This document shows, one piece after another, positions 1-6,243 of a stretch of DNA of 21,563 bases (the first letter of the stretch is position 1; each line of letters starts with the position of its first letter). The translations under genes and the position numbers were made by a program. The notes beneath the pieces were generated by a model. That model was not told the origin of the DNA, did no database searches, and was given only the letters and a program-made list of their open reading frames with translations. Source of the DNA: Acidimicrobiaceae bacterium (GTDB taxonomy: Bacteria > Actinomycetota > Acidimicrobiia > Acidimicrobiales > Bog-793). The DNA lies in assembly GCA_027306715.1 (NCBI GenBank), contig DAHUZG010000409.1, forward strand, positions 1 through 21,563, written 5' to 3'.

Positions 1-352
1 GTGGAGGTGGCGGGAATCGAACCCGCGTCCTCCGGCTTCTCGATGGGGCTTCTCCGAGCGCAGCCGGCGGTGAGATCTCAGGTCCCGCCTCGCCACCGGC
101 ATCGGCGCAGGACCCCAGCCAGCGTAAAATTTCCCCGCCTGTCTCGCTGACAGCGACAACCGGGTAATCCCCGCTAGATGACGCCTGCGACCGACCCGCG
201 GGGCTGGGGCCGGACAGACGTTGCTGCTAGTTAGGCAGCAAGCGCGAGCTGAGGCTCGGCGTTTGTAGTGTTTTCCGGCTCTTTAACGTGGCTCCGGAGA
301 CCACGGCTCGCTTCACCCACCTCGACGACCAGAGTCGAAGCCTGTCCCCCCC
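1..352 (-). ncRNA. ssrA: transfer-messenger RNA (tmRNA), last 2 nt outside window
   Basis: Rescues stalled ribosomes: it acts first as an alanyl-tRNA, then as a short mRNA that adds a degradation tag. Read on the minus strand, it begins with seven G followed by ACAGGCTTCGAC, the usual tmRNA 5' motif, and ends with a tRNA T-arm (GCGGG-TTCGATT-CCCGC) and CACCTCCAC. The discriminator A and first C of CCA are present, and the last two bases fall before position 1. The acceptor pairs GGGGGGG with CACCTCC, including one G-U and one apparent G-A mismatch. A tag reading frame sits inside, and smpB lies just upstream on the same strand, which confirms the call. The 5' end at 352 is set by acceptor pairing and is good to a few bases. 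Confidence 0.95.
231..266 (-). other. tmRNA tag-peptide reading frame
   Basis: The frame ending in TAA at 231-233 reads TNAEPQLALAA. Alignment with the E. coli resume region (AATAGTC-GCA-AAC) puts the resume codon at ACA, 264-266. With the alanine carried by the tmRNA, the tag would be A-TNAEPQLALAA. The LALAA end is the conserved protease-recognition tail. The exact resume codon is inferred by alignment and could be one or two codons further upstream. Confidence 0.8.
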
Positions 353-362
353 GGGGTGGTCG

Positions 363-409
363 GCCGCCTGAGGGCGGCAGGCGCCCGACCTGGGCGCCCC
401 CCCATGATA
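363..409 (-). promoter_or_regulatory. ssrA leader: two hairpins and a possible -10
   Basis: The gap between smpB and the tmRNA holds two perfect hairpins: GGCGCCC/GGGCGCC (380-398, 5-nt loop) and GCCGCC/GGCGGC (363-378, loop CTCA on the minus strand). Upstream is TATCAT (404-409, minus strand), a fair -10 hexamer, but no clear -35 is visible. Either ssrA has its own promoter and these hairpins lie in the precursor leader removed by RNase P, or the hairpins act as a weak smpB terminator. Confidence 0.35.
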
Positions 410-443
410 CAGCCGGGCGGGCGCCGCCACTTCGGCCGCGGAG

Positions 444-938
444 CTATCGCCGCTGGTACTCCCGGATCACCCGGGCCGCCTCCCGGTTGGCGTCCCGCTC
501 GGCGAGCGCTCGCCGCTTGTCGTACAGCCGACGTCCCCGTGCCAGCGCCAGCTCGAGCTTGGCCCGGCCCTCTGTGAAGTAAAGGGCGAGGGGGACGAGC
601 GTCAGCGACTGCTGAGCCACCCGGCCGGCGAGCTCGTCGATCTCGTGCCGGTGCATGAGGAGCTTGCGCGTGCGGTCGGGGTCGACCCGGCCGAACCCGG
701 TGGCGTGCTCGTACGGAGCGAAATGGGCGCCGATCAGCCAGAGCTCGGCGTGGTCGACCCGAGCGTAGGCGTCCTGCAGCGATACCTGACCGGCGCGCAG
801 TGCCTTGACCTCTGCGCCGCGCAGCTCGATGCCGCACTCGAAGGTCTCGAGGATGTCGTACTCGTGGCGGGCGCGCCGGTTGAGCGCGATGCGCCGGTTG
901 TTGCCGTCCCTGCTCGATGGCTTGGTCTTGGATGGCAC
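444..938 (-). CDS. smpB: SsrA-binding protein SmpB
   Basis: Small basic protein of 164 residues that binds the tRNA-like end of tmRNA and places it in the empty A site of a stalled ribosome. The body is typical SmpB: NRRARHEYDILETFECGIEL, then GAEVKALRAGQVSLQDAYA, then LALYFTEGRAKLELALARG, with the expected basic tail (REYQRR). GTG at 938 gives an N-terminus a few residues longer than mycobacterial SmpB; no good Shine-Dalgarno is visible, so the message may be nearly leaderless. The reading frame stays open far upstream, but that part lies antisense to mec and lacks SmpB similarity. ssrA follows on the same strand, so protein and RNA partner are neighbours. Confidence 0.95.
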   Translation of the reverse strand: MPSKTKPSSRDGNNRRIALNRRARHEYDILETFECGIELRGAEVKALRAGQVSLQDAYARVDHAELWLIGAHFAPYEHATGFGRVDPDRTRKLLMHRHEIDELAGRVAQQSLTLVPLALYFTEGRAKLELALARGRRLYDKRRALAERDANREAARVIREYQRR

Positions 939-942
939 GGCG

Positions 943-960
943 CCACACGGTACCGTCTGG
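943..960. promoter_or_regulatory. palindrome in the smpB/mec divergent gap
   Basis: The 27 bp between the GTG of smpB (938) and the ATG of mec (966) contains the perfect 10-bp palindrome ACGGTACCGT (947-956), flanked symmetrically by CCA (943-945) and TGG (958-960). It could be an operator serving both genes. No matching regulator can be named from the sequence. Confidence 0.35.
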
Positions 961-965
961 CGGCG

Positions 966-1448
966 ATGGCGCCGACGTCCACCGAGGCCCTTCTCATCTC
1001 CCGGCGCCACCTCGACGAGATGGTCGCCCACTGCCTCGCGGCCTACCCCGAGGAGGGGTGCGGGCTGATCGCCACGCCGCCCGGCTTGGCGCTCGTGGAG
1101 CGCTGCTATCCGACGCGCAACGCTGCCGGGTCGGCGCGGCTGTACACGGTCCACCCGCTCGACCACCTTCGTGCCGATCGCGACGCCGAGACGGCCGGCC
1201 TCGTCATCGCCGGCGTCTTCCACTCCCATACCCACACCGATCCGTACCCCTCTCCGACCGACGTCGGCCAGGCACCAGACCCGACGTGGCACTACGTCCT
1301 CGTCTCGCTCCGCCACGACCTGCCCTCCGTGCGCTCCTACCGCATCGTCGAGGGCGGCGTCAGCGAGGAGCCGGTGCTCGTCGAGGAGGAGCGGCCAGCC
1401 GTTCCGCCCTCGGGCACCCCGGGGCGGCGTGCGGATCGGGCCGGCTAG
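966..1448 (+). CDS. mec: JAMM/MPN+ metalloprotease Mec (CysO-cysteine peptidase)
   Basis: Zinc metalloprotease of the JAB/JAMM (deubiquitinase-like) family, 160 residues. In mycobacteria Mec cleaves CysO-cysteine to release free cysteine. The JAMM signature is complete: Glu29/Glu30 in YPEEGCG, His86 and His88 in HSHTHTDPYPSPTD, Ser96 and Asp99, matching E...HxHx7SxxD. The C-terminal half (HYVLVSLRHDLPSVRSYRIVEG) also follows mycobacterial Mec. ATG 966 is chosen because family similarity starts a few residues later; the open frame upstream is antisense to smpB. cysO follows after an 84-bp gap with a putative regulatory site. Because CysO here has residues after its Gly-Gly, Mec may also be needed to mature it (inference). 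Confidence 0.92.
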   Translation: MAPTSTEALLISRRHLDEMVAHCLAAYPEEGCGLIATPPGLALVERCYPTRNAAGSARLYTVHPLDHLRADRDAETAGLVIAGVFHSHTHTDPYPSPTDVGQAPDPTWHYVLVSLRHDLPSVRSYRIVEGGVSEEPVLVEEERPAVPPSGTPGRRADRAG

Positions 1449-1469
1449 AATACGACCTGACAGGTCAGG
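1446..1469 (+). promoter_or_regulatory. possible cysO promoter -10 and inverted repeat
   Basis: TAGAAT (1446-1451), overlapping the mec stop codon, resembles a -10 hexamer. It is followed directly by CCTGAC-AG-GTCAGG (1456-1469), a perfect 6-2-6 inverted repeat. The placement over the expected transcription start suits a repressor site controlling cysO-cysM. No convincing -35 is visible and the regulator is unknown. Confidence 0.4.
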
Positions 1470-1532
1470 ATTCAGAGGCTCCCGTCGCGGCTCTCGCGGC
1501 GACAGGCGCCGGCCCGAGAGCGGAGGGAGCTT

Positions 1533-1892
1533 GTGGCGGTCGAGGTGCGCTTGCCGACGTTGCTGCGCGGTGCCGCCGGGGGGCAGTCGGTCGTCGAGGT
1601 GGACGCGTCGACGGTCGGCGAGGCGCTGCAGGCGCTCGCCGTCGCTCACCCGGCCCTGTCGGGGCAGGTCCTCACCGATGACGGCTCGCTGCACCGCTTC
1701 GTCAACGTCTACCTGAACGATGACGACGTCCGTTACCTCGACAAGCTCGAGACCAAGGTCGTGTCCGGTGACGTCGTCTCGATCCTGCCAGCGGTCGCGG
1801 GAGGCTGCGGCGGTCGGGGCGACGCCGTTTTTGACGGCGCCCCCGCGGCGCCGACGGCAGTGCTGGCATCGCCACGGCGGCGCCGGCGGTGA
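1533..1892 (+). CDS. cysO: sulfur-carrier protein CysO with C-terminal extension
   Basis: ThiS/MoaD ubiquitin-fold sulfur carrier. As a C-terminal thiocarboxylate it donates sulfur to CysM, giving CysO-cysteine. Residues 1-91 match mycobacterial CysO closely: IPT/LPT-like start, SLHRFVNVYLNDDDVRY, and VSILPAVAGG ending in Gly90-Gly91. Mycobacterial CysO ends there, but here the codon after Gly91 is TGC instead of a stop. The frame runs for 28 further residues, low in complexity and ending in five arginines. The stop at 1890-1892 overlaps the cysM start (GTGA). The diglycine must be free to be adenylylated, so the tail would have to be removed, plausibly by adjacent Mec, as described for QbsE/QbsD in quinolobactin synthesis. 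A sequencing error or nonfunctional tail is possible. GTG 1533 follows GGAGG-like bases. Confidence 0.9.
   Translation: MAVEVRLPTLLRGAAGGQSVVEVDASTVGEALQALAVAHPALSGQVLTDDGSLHRFVNVYLNDDDVRYLDKLETKVVSGDVVSILPAVAGGCGGRGDAVFDGAPAAPTAVLASPRRRRR
1816..1843 (+). other. hairpin inside the CysO extension
   Basis: GGGGC (1816-1820) pairs with GCCCC (1839-1843), and GCCGT (1824-1828) with ACGGC (1834-1838), separated by a GAC bulge and a TTTTG loop. It lies in the extra 3' part of cysO, between the Gly-Gly codons and the cysM start. There is no T-run after it, so it is not a normal terminator. It could affect cysM translation or simply mark former intergenic sequence. Confidence 0.4.
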
Positions 1893-2863
1893 GCCCCGCG
1901 GCGGGCGCCTCGACCCGCACCGTCGCTCGCAGCGTGCTCGACCTGATCGGGAACACGCCGATGGTCGACGTCTCGTCGCTCAGCCCGAACCCCGAGGCCG
2001 CGATCGTCCTCAAGCTCGAGGGACAGAACCCCGGCGGATCGGTGAAGGACCGCGTCGCCCTCTCGCTGGTCGAGGACGCCGAGGCGCGTGGCATCCTGGC
2101 GCCGGGTGCCACGCTGATCGAGCCGTCATCCGGCAACACGGGCATCGGTCTGGCGCTCGTCTGCCGGGTGAAGGGATACGACCTCAAGGTCGTGCTGCCG
2201 GCGAACGTCTCGCCTGAGCGCCGGCAGCTGCTCGAGCTGTGGGGTGCCGAGATCGTCGACTCGCCGGGCTCAGAAGGTTCGAACGGTGCCGTCCGGCTCG
2301 CCCAGCGCCTCGCCGCCGAGCACCCCGAGTGGGTCTTCCTCTACCAGTACGCCAATGCTGCCAACCCGAAGGCTCATTACCAGAGCACCGGGCCGGAGAT
2401 CCTTCGCGACTGTCCGGAGATCACGCACTTCGTCGCCGGCCTCGGGACGAGCGGCACGCTGCTCGGCGTCGGTCGCTACCTGAAAGAGCACGATCCCTCC
2501 ATCGAGGTCTGGGCGGTCGAGCCGCCGACCGGAGAGATGGTCGACGGGTTGCGGAACCTCGACGACGGCTACGTGCCGCCCATCTTCGAGCTCTGCGGCG
2601 GCGCCGAGCTGCTCGACCGGAAGACGATGGTCAGCCCTCGCGACTCGATCGCCTGGACTCGCCGCCTCGCCGAGATCGGTGTGTTCGCCGGCATCTCGAC
2701 CGGTGCTGCCATCGCCGGCGCGGTCCGTTGTGCGCGCCGGATCGATCGCGGCACCCTCGTCGTCGTCTCGCCCGACGGTGGCTGGAAGTACCTGTCGACC
2801 GGCGCCTGGACCGGCGATCTCGACGAGGTTGCCGAGCGGGCCAAGAAGGTCATCTACTTCTAG
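1889..2863 (+). CDS. cysM: O-phosphoserine/CysO-dependent cysteine synthase CysM
   Basis: PLP enzyme of 324 residues that uses O-phospho-L-serine and thiocarboxylated CysO to make CysO-cysteine. Visible parts: PLP lysine Lys53 in GGSVKDR, substrate loop PSSGNTG (79-85), phosphate-binding loop GLGTSGT (184-190), Arg222 in LRNLDDGY at the place of the arginine that selects phosphoserine in mycobacterial CysM, and the C-terminal GWKYLSTGAW. These separate it from ordinary O-acetylserine sulfhydrylases. GTG 1889 overlaps the cysO stop as GTGA, with no strong ribosome-binding site, so translation is probably coupled to cysO read-through of its extension. It forms one functional set with mec and cysO. 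Confidence 0.93.
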   Translation: MSPAAGASTRTVARSVLDLIGNTPMVDVSSLSPNPEAAIVLKLEGQNPGGSVKDRVALSLVEDAEARGILAPGATLIEPSSGNTGIGLALVCRVKGYDLKVVLPANVSPERRQLLELWGAEIVDSPGSEGSNGAVRLAQRLAAEHPEWVFLYQYANAANPKAHYQSTGPEILRDCPEITHFVAGLGTSGTLLGVGRYLKEHDPSIEVWAVEPPTGEMVDGLRNLDDGYVPPIFELCGGAELLDRKTMVSPRDSIAWTRRLAEIGVFAGISTGAAIAGAVRCARRIDRGTLVVVSPDGGWKYLSTGAWTGDLDEVAERAKKVIYF

Positions 2864-3000
2864 ATCGGCGGGCGGGCGGTGAGCGGCGGCGCTCCCCACC
2901 CTCGACCCACCCTCGACGAGCCCGTGACATGCTGGATCGTTCCGGGTCGGGGCAGAGCCTACCGGCCCGGCGCGGTCGCCAACTACAGGGGAGCGAGCCG

Positions 3001-3660
3001 GTGGGCGGAGATGGCATGGCGAGCTGGCGGGTGGAGTTCCAGAGCGCGACGCGAGGCTTTGCCGATCTCGTCGCCGCCGTCGGTCCCGACCAGTGGGAGC
3101 TGCCGGGCCTCGGACTGTGGTCGGTGCGCGAGCTCGTCGGCCATGCCAGCCGCTCGCTCTCGCTCATCGCCACCTACCTCGGCGCCGATCGGCCACCCAC
3201 CCTCCAGCCACTCGCCGATGCCGTCGCCTACTATCGCGCCGTCTTTGCCGGGACCGAGGCCGACCCCGAGGCCAAGGCACGCCTCGACGAGTCGATCGCC
3301 GAGCGCGGTCGACAAGCCGGCCTGGCGCTCGGACACGACCCTGCCGGCCACGTCGCCCGCCTGGCACGAGAGGCGGAGGAGCTCGTCGAGCGGACGGCCG
3401 ACGACGCCGTCCTCGTGCTCGCCCCCGGGACGATGACCCTGGCCGGCTACCTGCCGACGAGGACCTTCGAGCTGGCGGTGCACGGCCTCGACCTTGCTCG
3501 CGCCACCGGGGCGACAGTTCCGGCGACGATGCAGCCGTCGATCGCCGCCTCGTGCGAGATCGCCGGGCGTCTCGCCGCCGCCGGGCCGCTGGCCGCCGCG
3601 GCGCTGATGCTGCTCACCGGGCGCCCGACGAGGAGCGACGAGCGGGTAAGCCTGATCTGA
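3001..3660 (+). CDS. DinB/mycothiol-dependent maleylpyruvate isomerase-like protein
   Basis: 219-residue protein of the DinB/MDMPI four-helix superfamily, common in actinobacteria and often tied to mycothiol chemistry; the substrate is unknown. Recognisable parts are the N-terminal W-x-VRELVGHASRSL helix with a candidate metal-binding His, and the TFELAVHGLDLARATG helix with a second candidate His. GTG 3001 is preferred because AGGGGAG (2987-2993) lies seven bases before it; ATG 3016 is the alternative. It occupies the place between cysM and murI where mycobacteria have a rhomboid protease gene. The 137-bp gap after cysM has an 11-bp direct repeat (CCCACCCTCGA, two copies) but no clear promoter. 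Confidence 0.75.
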   Translation: MGGDGMASWRVEFQSATRGFADLVAAVGPDQWELPGLGLWSVRELVGHASRSLSLIATYLGADRPPTLQPLADAVAYYRAVFAGTEADPEAKARLDESIAERGRQAGLALGHDPAGHVARLAREAEELVERTADDAVLVLAPGTMTLAGYLPTRTFELAVHGLDLARATGATVPATMQPSIAASCEIAGRLAAAGPLAAAALMLLTGRPTRSDERVSLI

Positions 3661-3727
3661 GCAGGCGCCCGGCTCGATGCTGGCGGATCCACGCCTGTCG
3701 TGAGTCGCTCGGCTAGCTTCAGATCCG

Positions 3728-4552
3728 GTGGACAGGCGCCCGATCGGGATCTTCGACAGCGGGTTCGGCGGCCTCACCGTGGCCCGGGCCCTGATCGACC
3801 TCTGCCCCGGCGAGCACGTCGTCTACGTCGGCGACACGGCCCGCTATCCGTACGGCCCCCGCCCGGCGGCCGAGGTCGCCACGTTCAGCCGGGACATCAC
3901 CCGCCACCTCGTCGAGCGCGAGGGCGTCAAGCTCGTCGTCATCGCCTGCAACACCGCCACCGCCGTCGCCCTCGACGAGCTCGTCGAGCTGGCCGTGCCG
4001 TTCGGCGTCCCGGTCGTCGGCGTGATCGAGCCCGGCCTTCGGGCCGCCGCGAAGGCGAGCTCGAGCGGCCGCGTCGGCGTCATCGGCACCGTCGGGACGA
4101 TCGCCTCGGGCGCCTATCCGGCTGCTCTCGGGCGCCTCGGCCTCGACGTCGAGCTCGCCTGCCTCGCCTGCCCCGGCTTCGTCGAGTTCGTCGAGCGCGG
4201 CGAGACGGTGACAGACCAGGTGCACGTGCTCGCCGAGCGACTGCTGGCGCCGATGCGCCAGCAGCAGGTCGACACGCTGCTTCTCGGCTGTACCCACTAT
4301 CCGTTCCTCGCCCGCACCATCAGCGACGTCATGGGGAGGGACGTCGTCCTTGTCTCCTCCGCCGACGAGACCGCGTTCGACGTGCGGATGGTCCTCGGAT
4401 CGAGCGATCTCGCCGGCGATCCGGGTCGTGGCGGAACCGCCCGTTTCCTCTCCTCGGGGGACCTCGACTCGTTCACCCGGCTCGGGCGCAAGCTGCTCGG
4501 CCCCGAGCTCGAGTCCGCCGAGCCCCTTGTCCTGGCGCCGCCTGCTCGTTGA
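3728..4552 (+). CDS. murI: glutamate racemase
   Basis: Interconverts L- and D-glutamate, supplying D-Glu for peptidoglycan in the cytoplasm; 274 residues, a normal length. Both catalytic cysteines are present: Cys74 in ACNTAT and Cys188 in LLGCTHYP. The N-terminal IFDSGFGGLTV and the YVGDTARYPYG segment are also family hallmarks. GTG 3728 is the natural start; TAGCTT about 9 bases upstream could be a -10, which would make the message nearly leaderless. The murI-rph-rdgB order that follows is shared with mycobacteria. Confidence 0.96.
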   Translation: MDRRPIGIFDSGFGGLTVARALIDLCPGEHVVYVGDTARYPYGPRPAAEVATFSRDITRHLVEREGVKLVVIACNTATAVALDELVELAVPFGVPVVGVIEPGLRAAAKASSSGRVGVIGTVGTIASGAYPAALGRLGLDVELACLACPGFVEFVERGETVTDQVHVLAERLLAPMRQQQVDTLLLGCTHYPFLARTISDVMGRDVVLVSSADETAFDVRMVLGSSDLAGDPGRGGTARFLSSGDLDSFTRLGRKLLGPELESAEPLVLAPPAR

Positions 4553-4579
4553 TCTCGTCGCTATCCCGCCGCCTATAAG
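4549..4579 (+). promoter_or_regulatory. possible rph promoter
   Basis: TTGATC (4549-4554) at the end of murI and TATAAG (4574-4579) are separated by 19 bp, slightly long for a housekeeping promoter. Each hexamer matches consensus at four or five positions. It would give a leader of about 75 nt before rph in the 109-bp murI-rph gap. Confidence 0.3.
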
Positions 4580-4661
4580 GCCGCGGGCTCCAGCAGTCCG
4601 CAACGGCGTGGCCGCCCTCGCCAGCTGCTGTGTAGGGTCGCGCTGACCCGAGAGGAGCCTC

Positions 4662-5435
4662 GTGAGCAACCCCGCGCCACCCCGTGCCGACGGCAGAGCG
4701 GCCGACGAGCTGCGCCCGTTCTCTCTCGTGCGTGATTACACCGAGTTCGCCGCCGGCTCGGTGCTCGCCGTGATGGGCCGCACCAAGGTGCTCTGCACCG
4801 CCTCGGTCGAGCCCGAGGCGCCGCGTTGGCTGCGCGGCACCGGCAAGGGCTGGGTGACGGCGGAGTACTCGCTGCTGCCCGGCTCGTCGCCCGAGCGGGT
4901 GGCGCGTGAGGCCGCCCGCGGCCGGCAGTCCGGTCGCACCCAGGAGATCCAGCGACTGATCGGTCGGGCTCTTCGCGGCGTGTGCGACCTCGGGGCGCTC
5001 GCCGAGCGCCAGGTGGTGCTCGACTGTGACGTGCTGCAAGCCGACGGCGGGACCCGCACGGCCGCCGTCACCGGCGCCTACGTCGCCCTCCACGACGCCT
5101 GCAGCCGCCTGCTCGCCGCCGGCGTGCTCGCCCGCCGTCCTCTCGAGGAGCGCCTCGCCGCGGTCTCGGTGGGCGTGGTCGACGGCGCCTGCCTGCTCGA
5201 CCTCCCGTATTCCGAGGACTCGCGCGCCGACGTCGACATGAACGTCGTCATGACCGGCTCCGGACGCTTCATCGAGGTGCAGGGCACCGCCGAGCACGCC
5301 GCCTTCAGCCGCCGGCAGCTCGACGAGCTTCTCGGGCTCGCCGAGTCGGGTATCGCACGCCTGATCGCGGCCCAGGACGAGCTGCTCGCCGAGCCGCCTC
5401 CCGCCCGGGAGCTGCCTCTCGTCGTGGCCCGGTGA
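4662..5435 (+). CDS. rph: ribonuclease PH
   Basis: Phosphorolytic 3'-5' exoribonuclease that trims tRNA 3' ends; forms a hexameric ring. The 257-residue sequence carries the expected motifs: GRTKVLCTASVE (39-50), GWVTAEYSLLPG (63-74), GRTQEIQRLIGRALR (91-105) with the RNA-binding arginines, phosphate-binding GGTRT (129-133), and DLPYSEDSRADVDMNVVM with Asp190 and Asp192. GTG 4662 is preceded by GAGAGGAG at good spacing. The stop overlaps the start of rdgB by four bases (GTGA), so the two are translationally coupled. Confidence 0.96.
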   Translation: MSNPAPPRADGRAADELRPFSLVRDYTEFAAGSVLAVMGRTKVLCTASVEPEAPRWLRGTGKGWVTAEYSLLPGSSPERVAREAARGRQSGRTQEIQRLIGRALRGVCDLGALAERQVVLDCDVLQADGGTRTAAVTGAYVALHDACSRLLAAGVLARRPLEERLAAVSVGVVDGACLLDLPYSEDSRADVDMNVVMTGSGRFIEVQGTAEHAAFSRRQLDELLGLAESGIARLIAAQDELLAEPPPARELPLVVAR

Positions 5436-6070
5436 GCGTACGACCGACCGCCGCCCTCGCCTGCGGCTGGCCTCTGCGGCTCGTCATCGCCTCGGCCAAC
5501 CCGCACAAAGCGGCAGAGCTGCGGGAGCTCGTCGCCGCGGTGGCGCCGGGTGTGGTGCTGCTCGATCGGCCGGCCTCGGTACCCGAGGTCGAGGAGACCG
5601 GCACGACCCTTGCCGCCAACGCCCGGCTGAAGGCCGCCGCACTGACGGCGGCGACGGGCGAGCCGGCTCTCGCCGACGACACCGGCCTCGAGGTGCTCGA
5701 CCTCGGGGGAGCGCCGGGGATCCATGCCGCCCGATATGCCGGCCCGGGAGCGACCTATGCCGACAACGTGGCGAAGCTCCTCTCGGAGCTGGCCGGGCGC
5801 GGCGCCGGCATCGGTCGGCGCGCCCGCTTCGTCAGCGTCACGATGTTGCGTTACCCCGACGGGCGCGAGATCGCCGCCGAAGGTGTCGTCGAGGGGACGA
5901 TCGCTGACGCCGCCCGCGGCGCGACGGGGTTCGGCTATGACCCCGTCTTCGTCCCCGACGGCAGCGACGGCCGTACCTTCGCGGAGATGCGCGCCGACGA
6001 GAAGGCAGCGCTCAGCCATCGTGCCCGAGCCGTCCAGGCGCTGCACGAGTCGCTCACCGAAGCGGGCTGA
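5432..6070 (+). CDS. rdgB: XTP/dITP pyrophosphatase (RdgB/HAM1)
   Basis: Hydrolyses non-canonical purine nucleoside triphosphates (dITP, XTP) to monophosphates, keeping them out of DNA. The 212-residue sequence shows the family motifs: SANPHKAAEL (21-30), the acidic ADDTGLEV (81-88), GFGYDPVF (166-173) and SHRARA (195-200). The N-terminus is about 14 residues longer than usual, but GTG 5432 overlaps the rph stop and no later start fits. It ends the housekeeping run; a strong hairpin follows. Confidence 0.95.
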   Translation: MSVRPTAALACGWPLRLVIASANPHKAAELRELVAAVAPGVVLLDRPASVPEVEETGTTLAANARLKAAALTAATGEPALADDTGLEVLDLGGAPGIHAARYAGPGATYADNVAKLLSELAGRGAGIGRRARFVSVTMLRYPDGREIAAEGVVEGTIADAARGATGFGYDPVFVPDGSDGRTFAEMRADEKAALSHRARAVQALHESLTEAG

Positions 6071-6077
6071 GCCATGC

Positions 6078-6099
6078 CCGCCGGCGCTTGCGCCGGTGG
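6078..6099 (+). terminator. hairpin after rdgB
   Basis: CCGCCGGCG-CTTG-CGCCGGTGG forms a nine-base-pair stem (one G-U) closed by a CUUG tetraloop, eight bases after the rdgB stop. No T-run follows, which is common in high-GC actinobacteria. The remaining 144 bp to the next gene are slightly AT-richer around GAATTC and hold no clear promoter. Confidence 0.6.
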
Positions 6100-6243
6100 T
6101 GAGCCGCGACGGAGTGACGTCGCAGAGAATTCAGTCATCGGTCATCGCGGCGTCGGCTGCGCGTCGTGCCCGCAACACCTGCACGTCACCTGCCCAGGTT
6201 ACAACGGGGCGTTCCATTCCGCGCACGACTCGAGGGGAGCTTC

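Noticed and set aside
1..26. T-arm and acceptor end resembling a tRNA gene
   Set aside because: No anticodon or D arm follows; the tag frame, 5' motif at 352 and neighbouring smpB show it is the tmRNA 3' end.
939..1694. Upstream open extension of the smpB frame
   Set aside because: It runs antisense to mec and into cysO, has no SmpB similarity, and SmpB begins near 938 in homologues.
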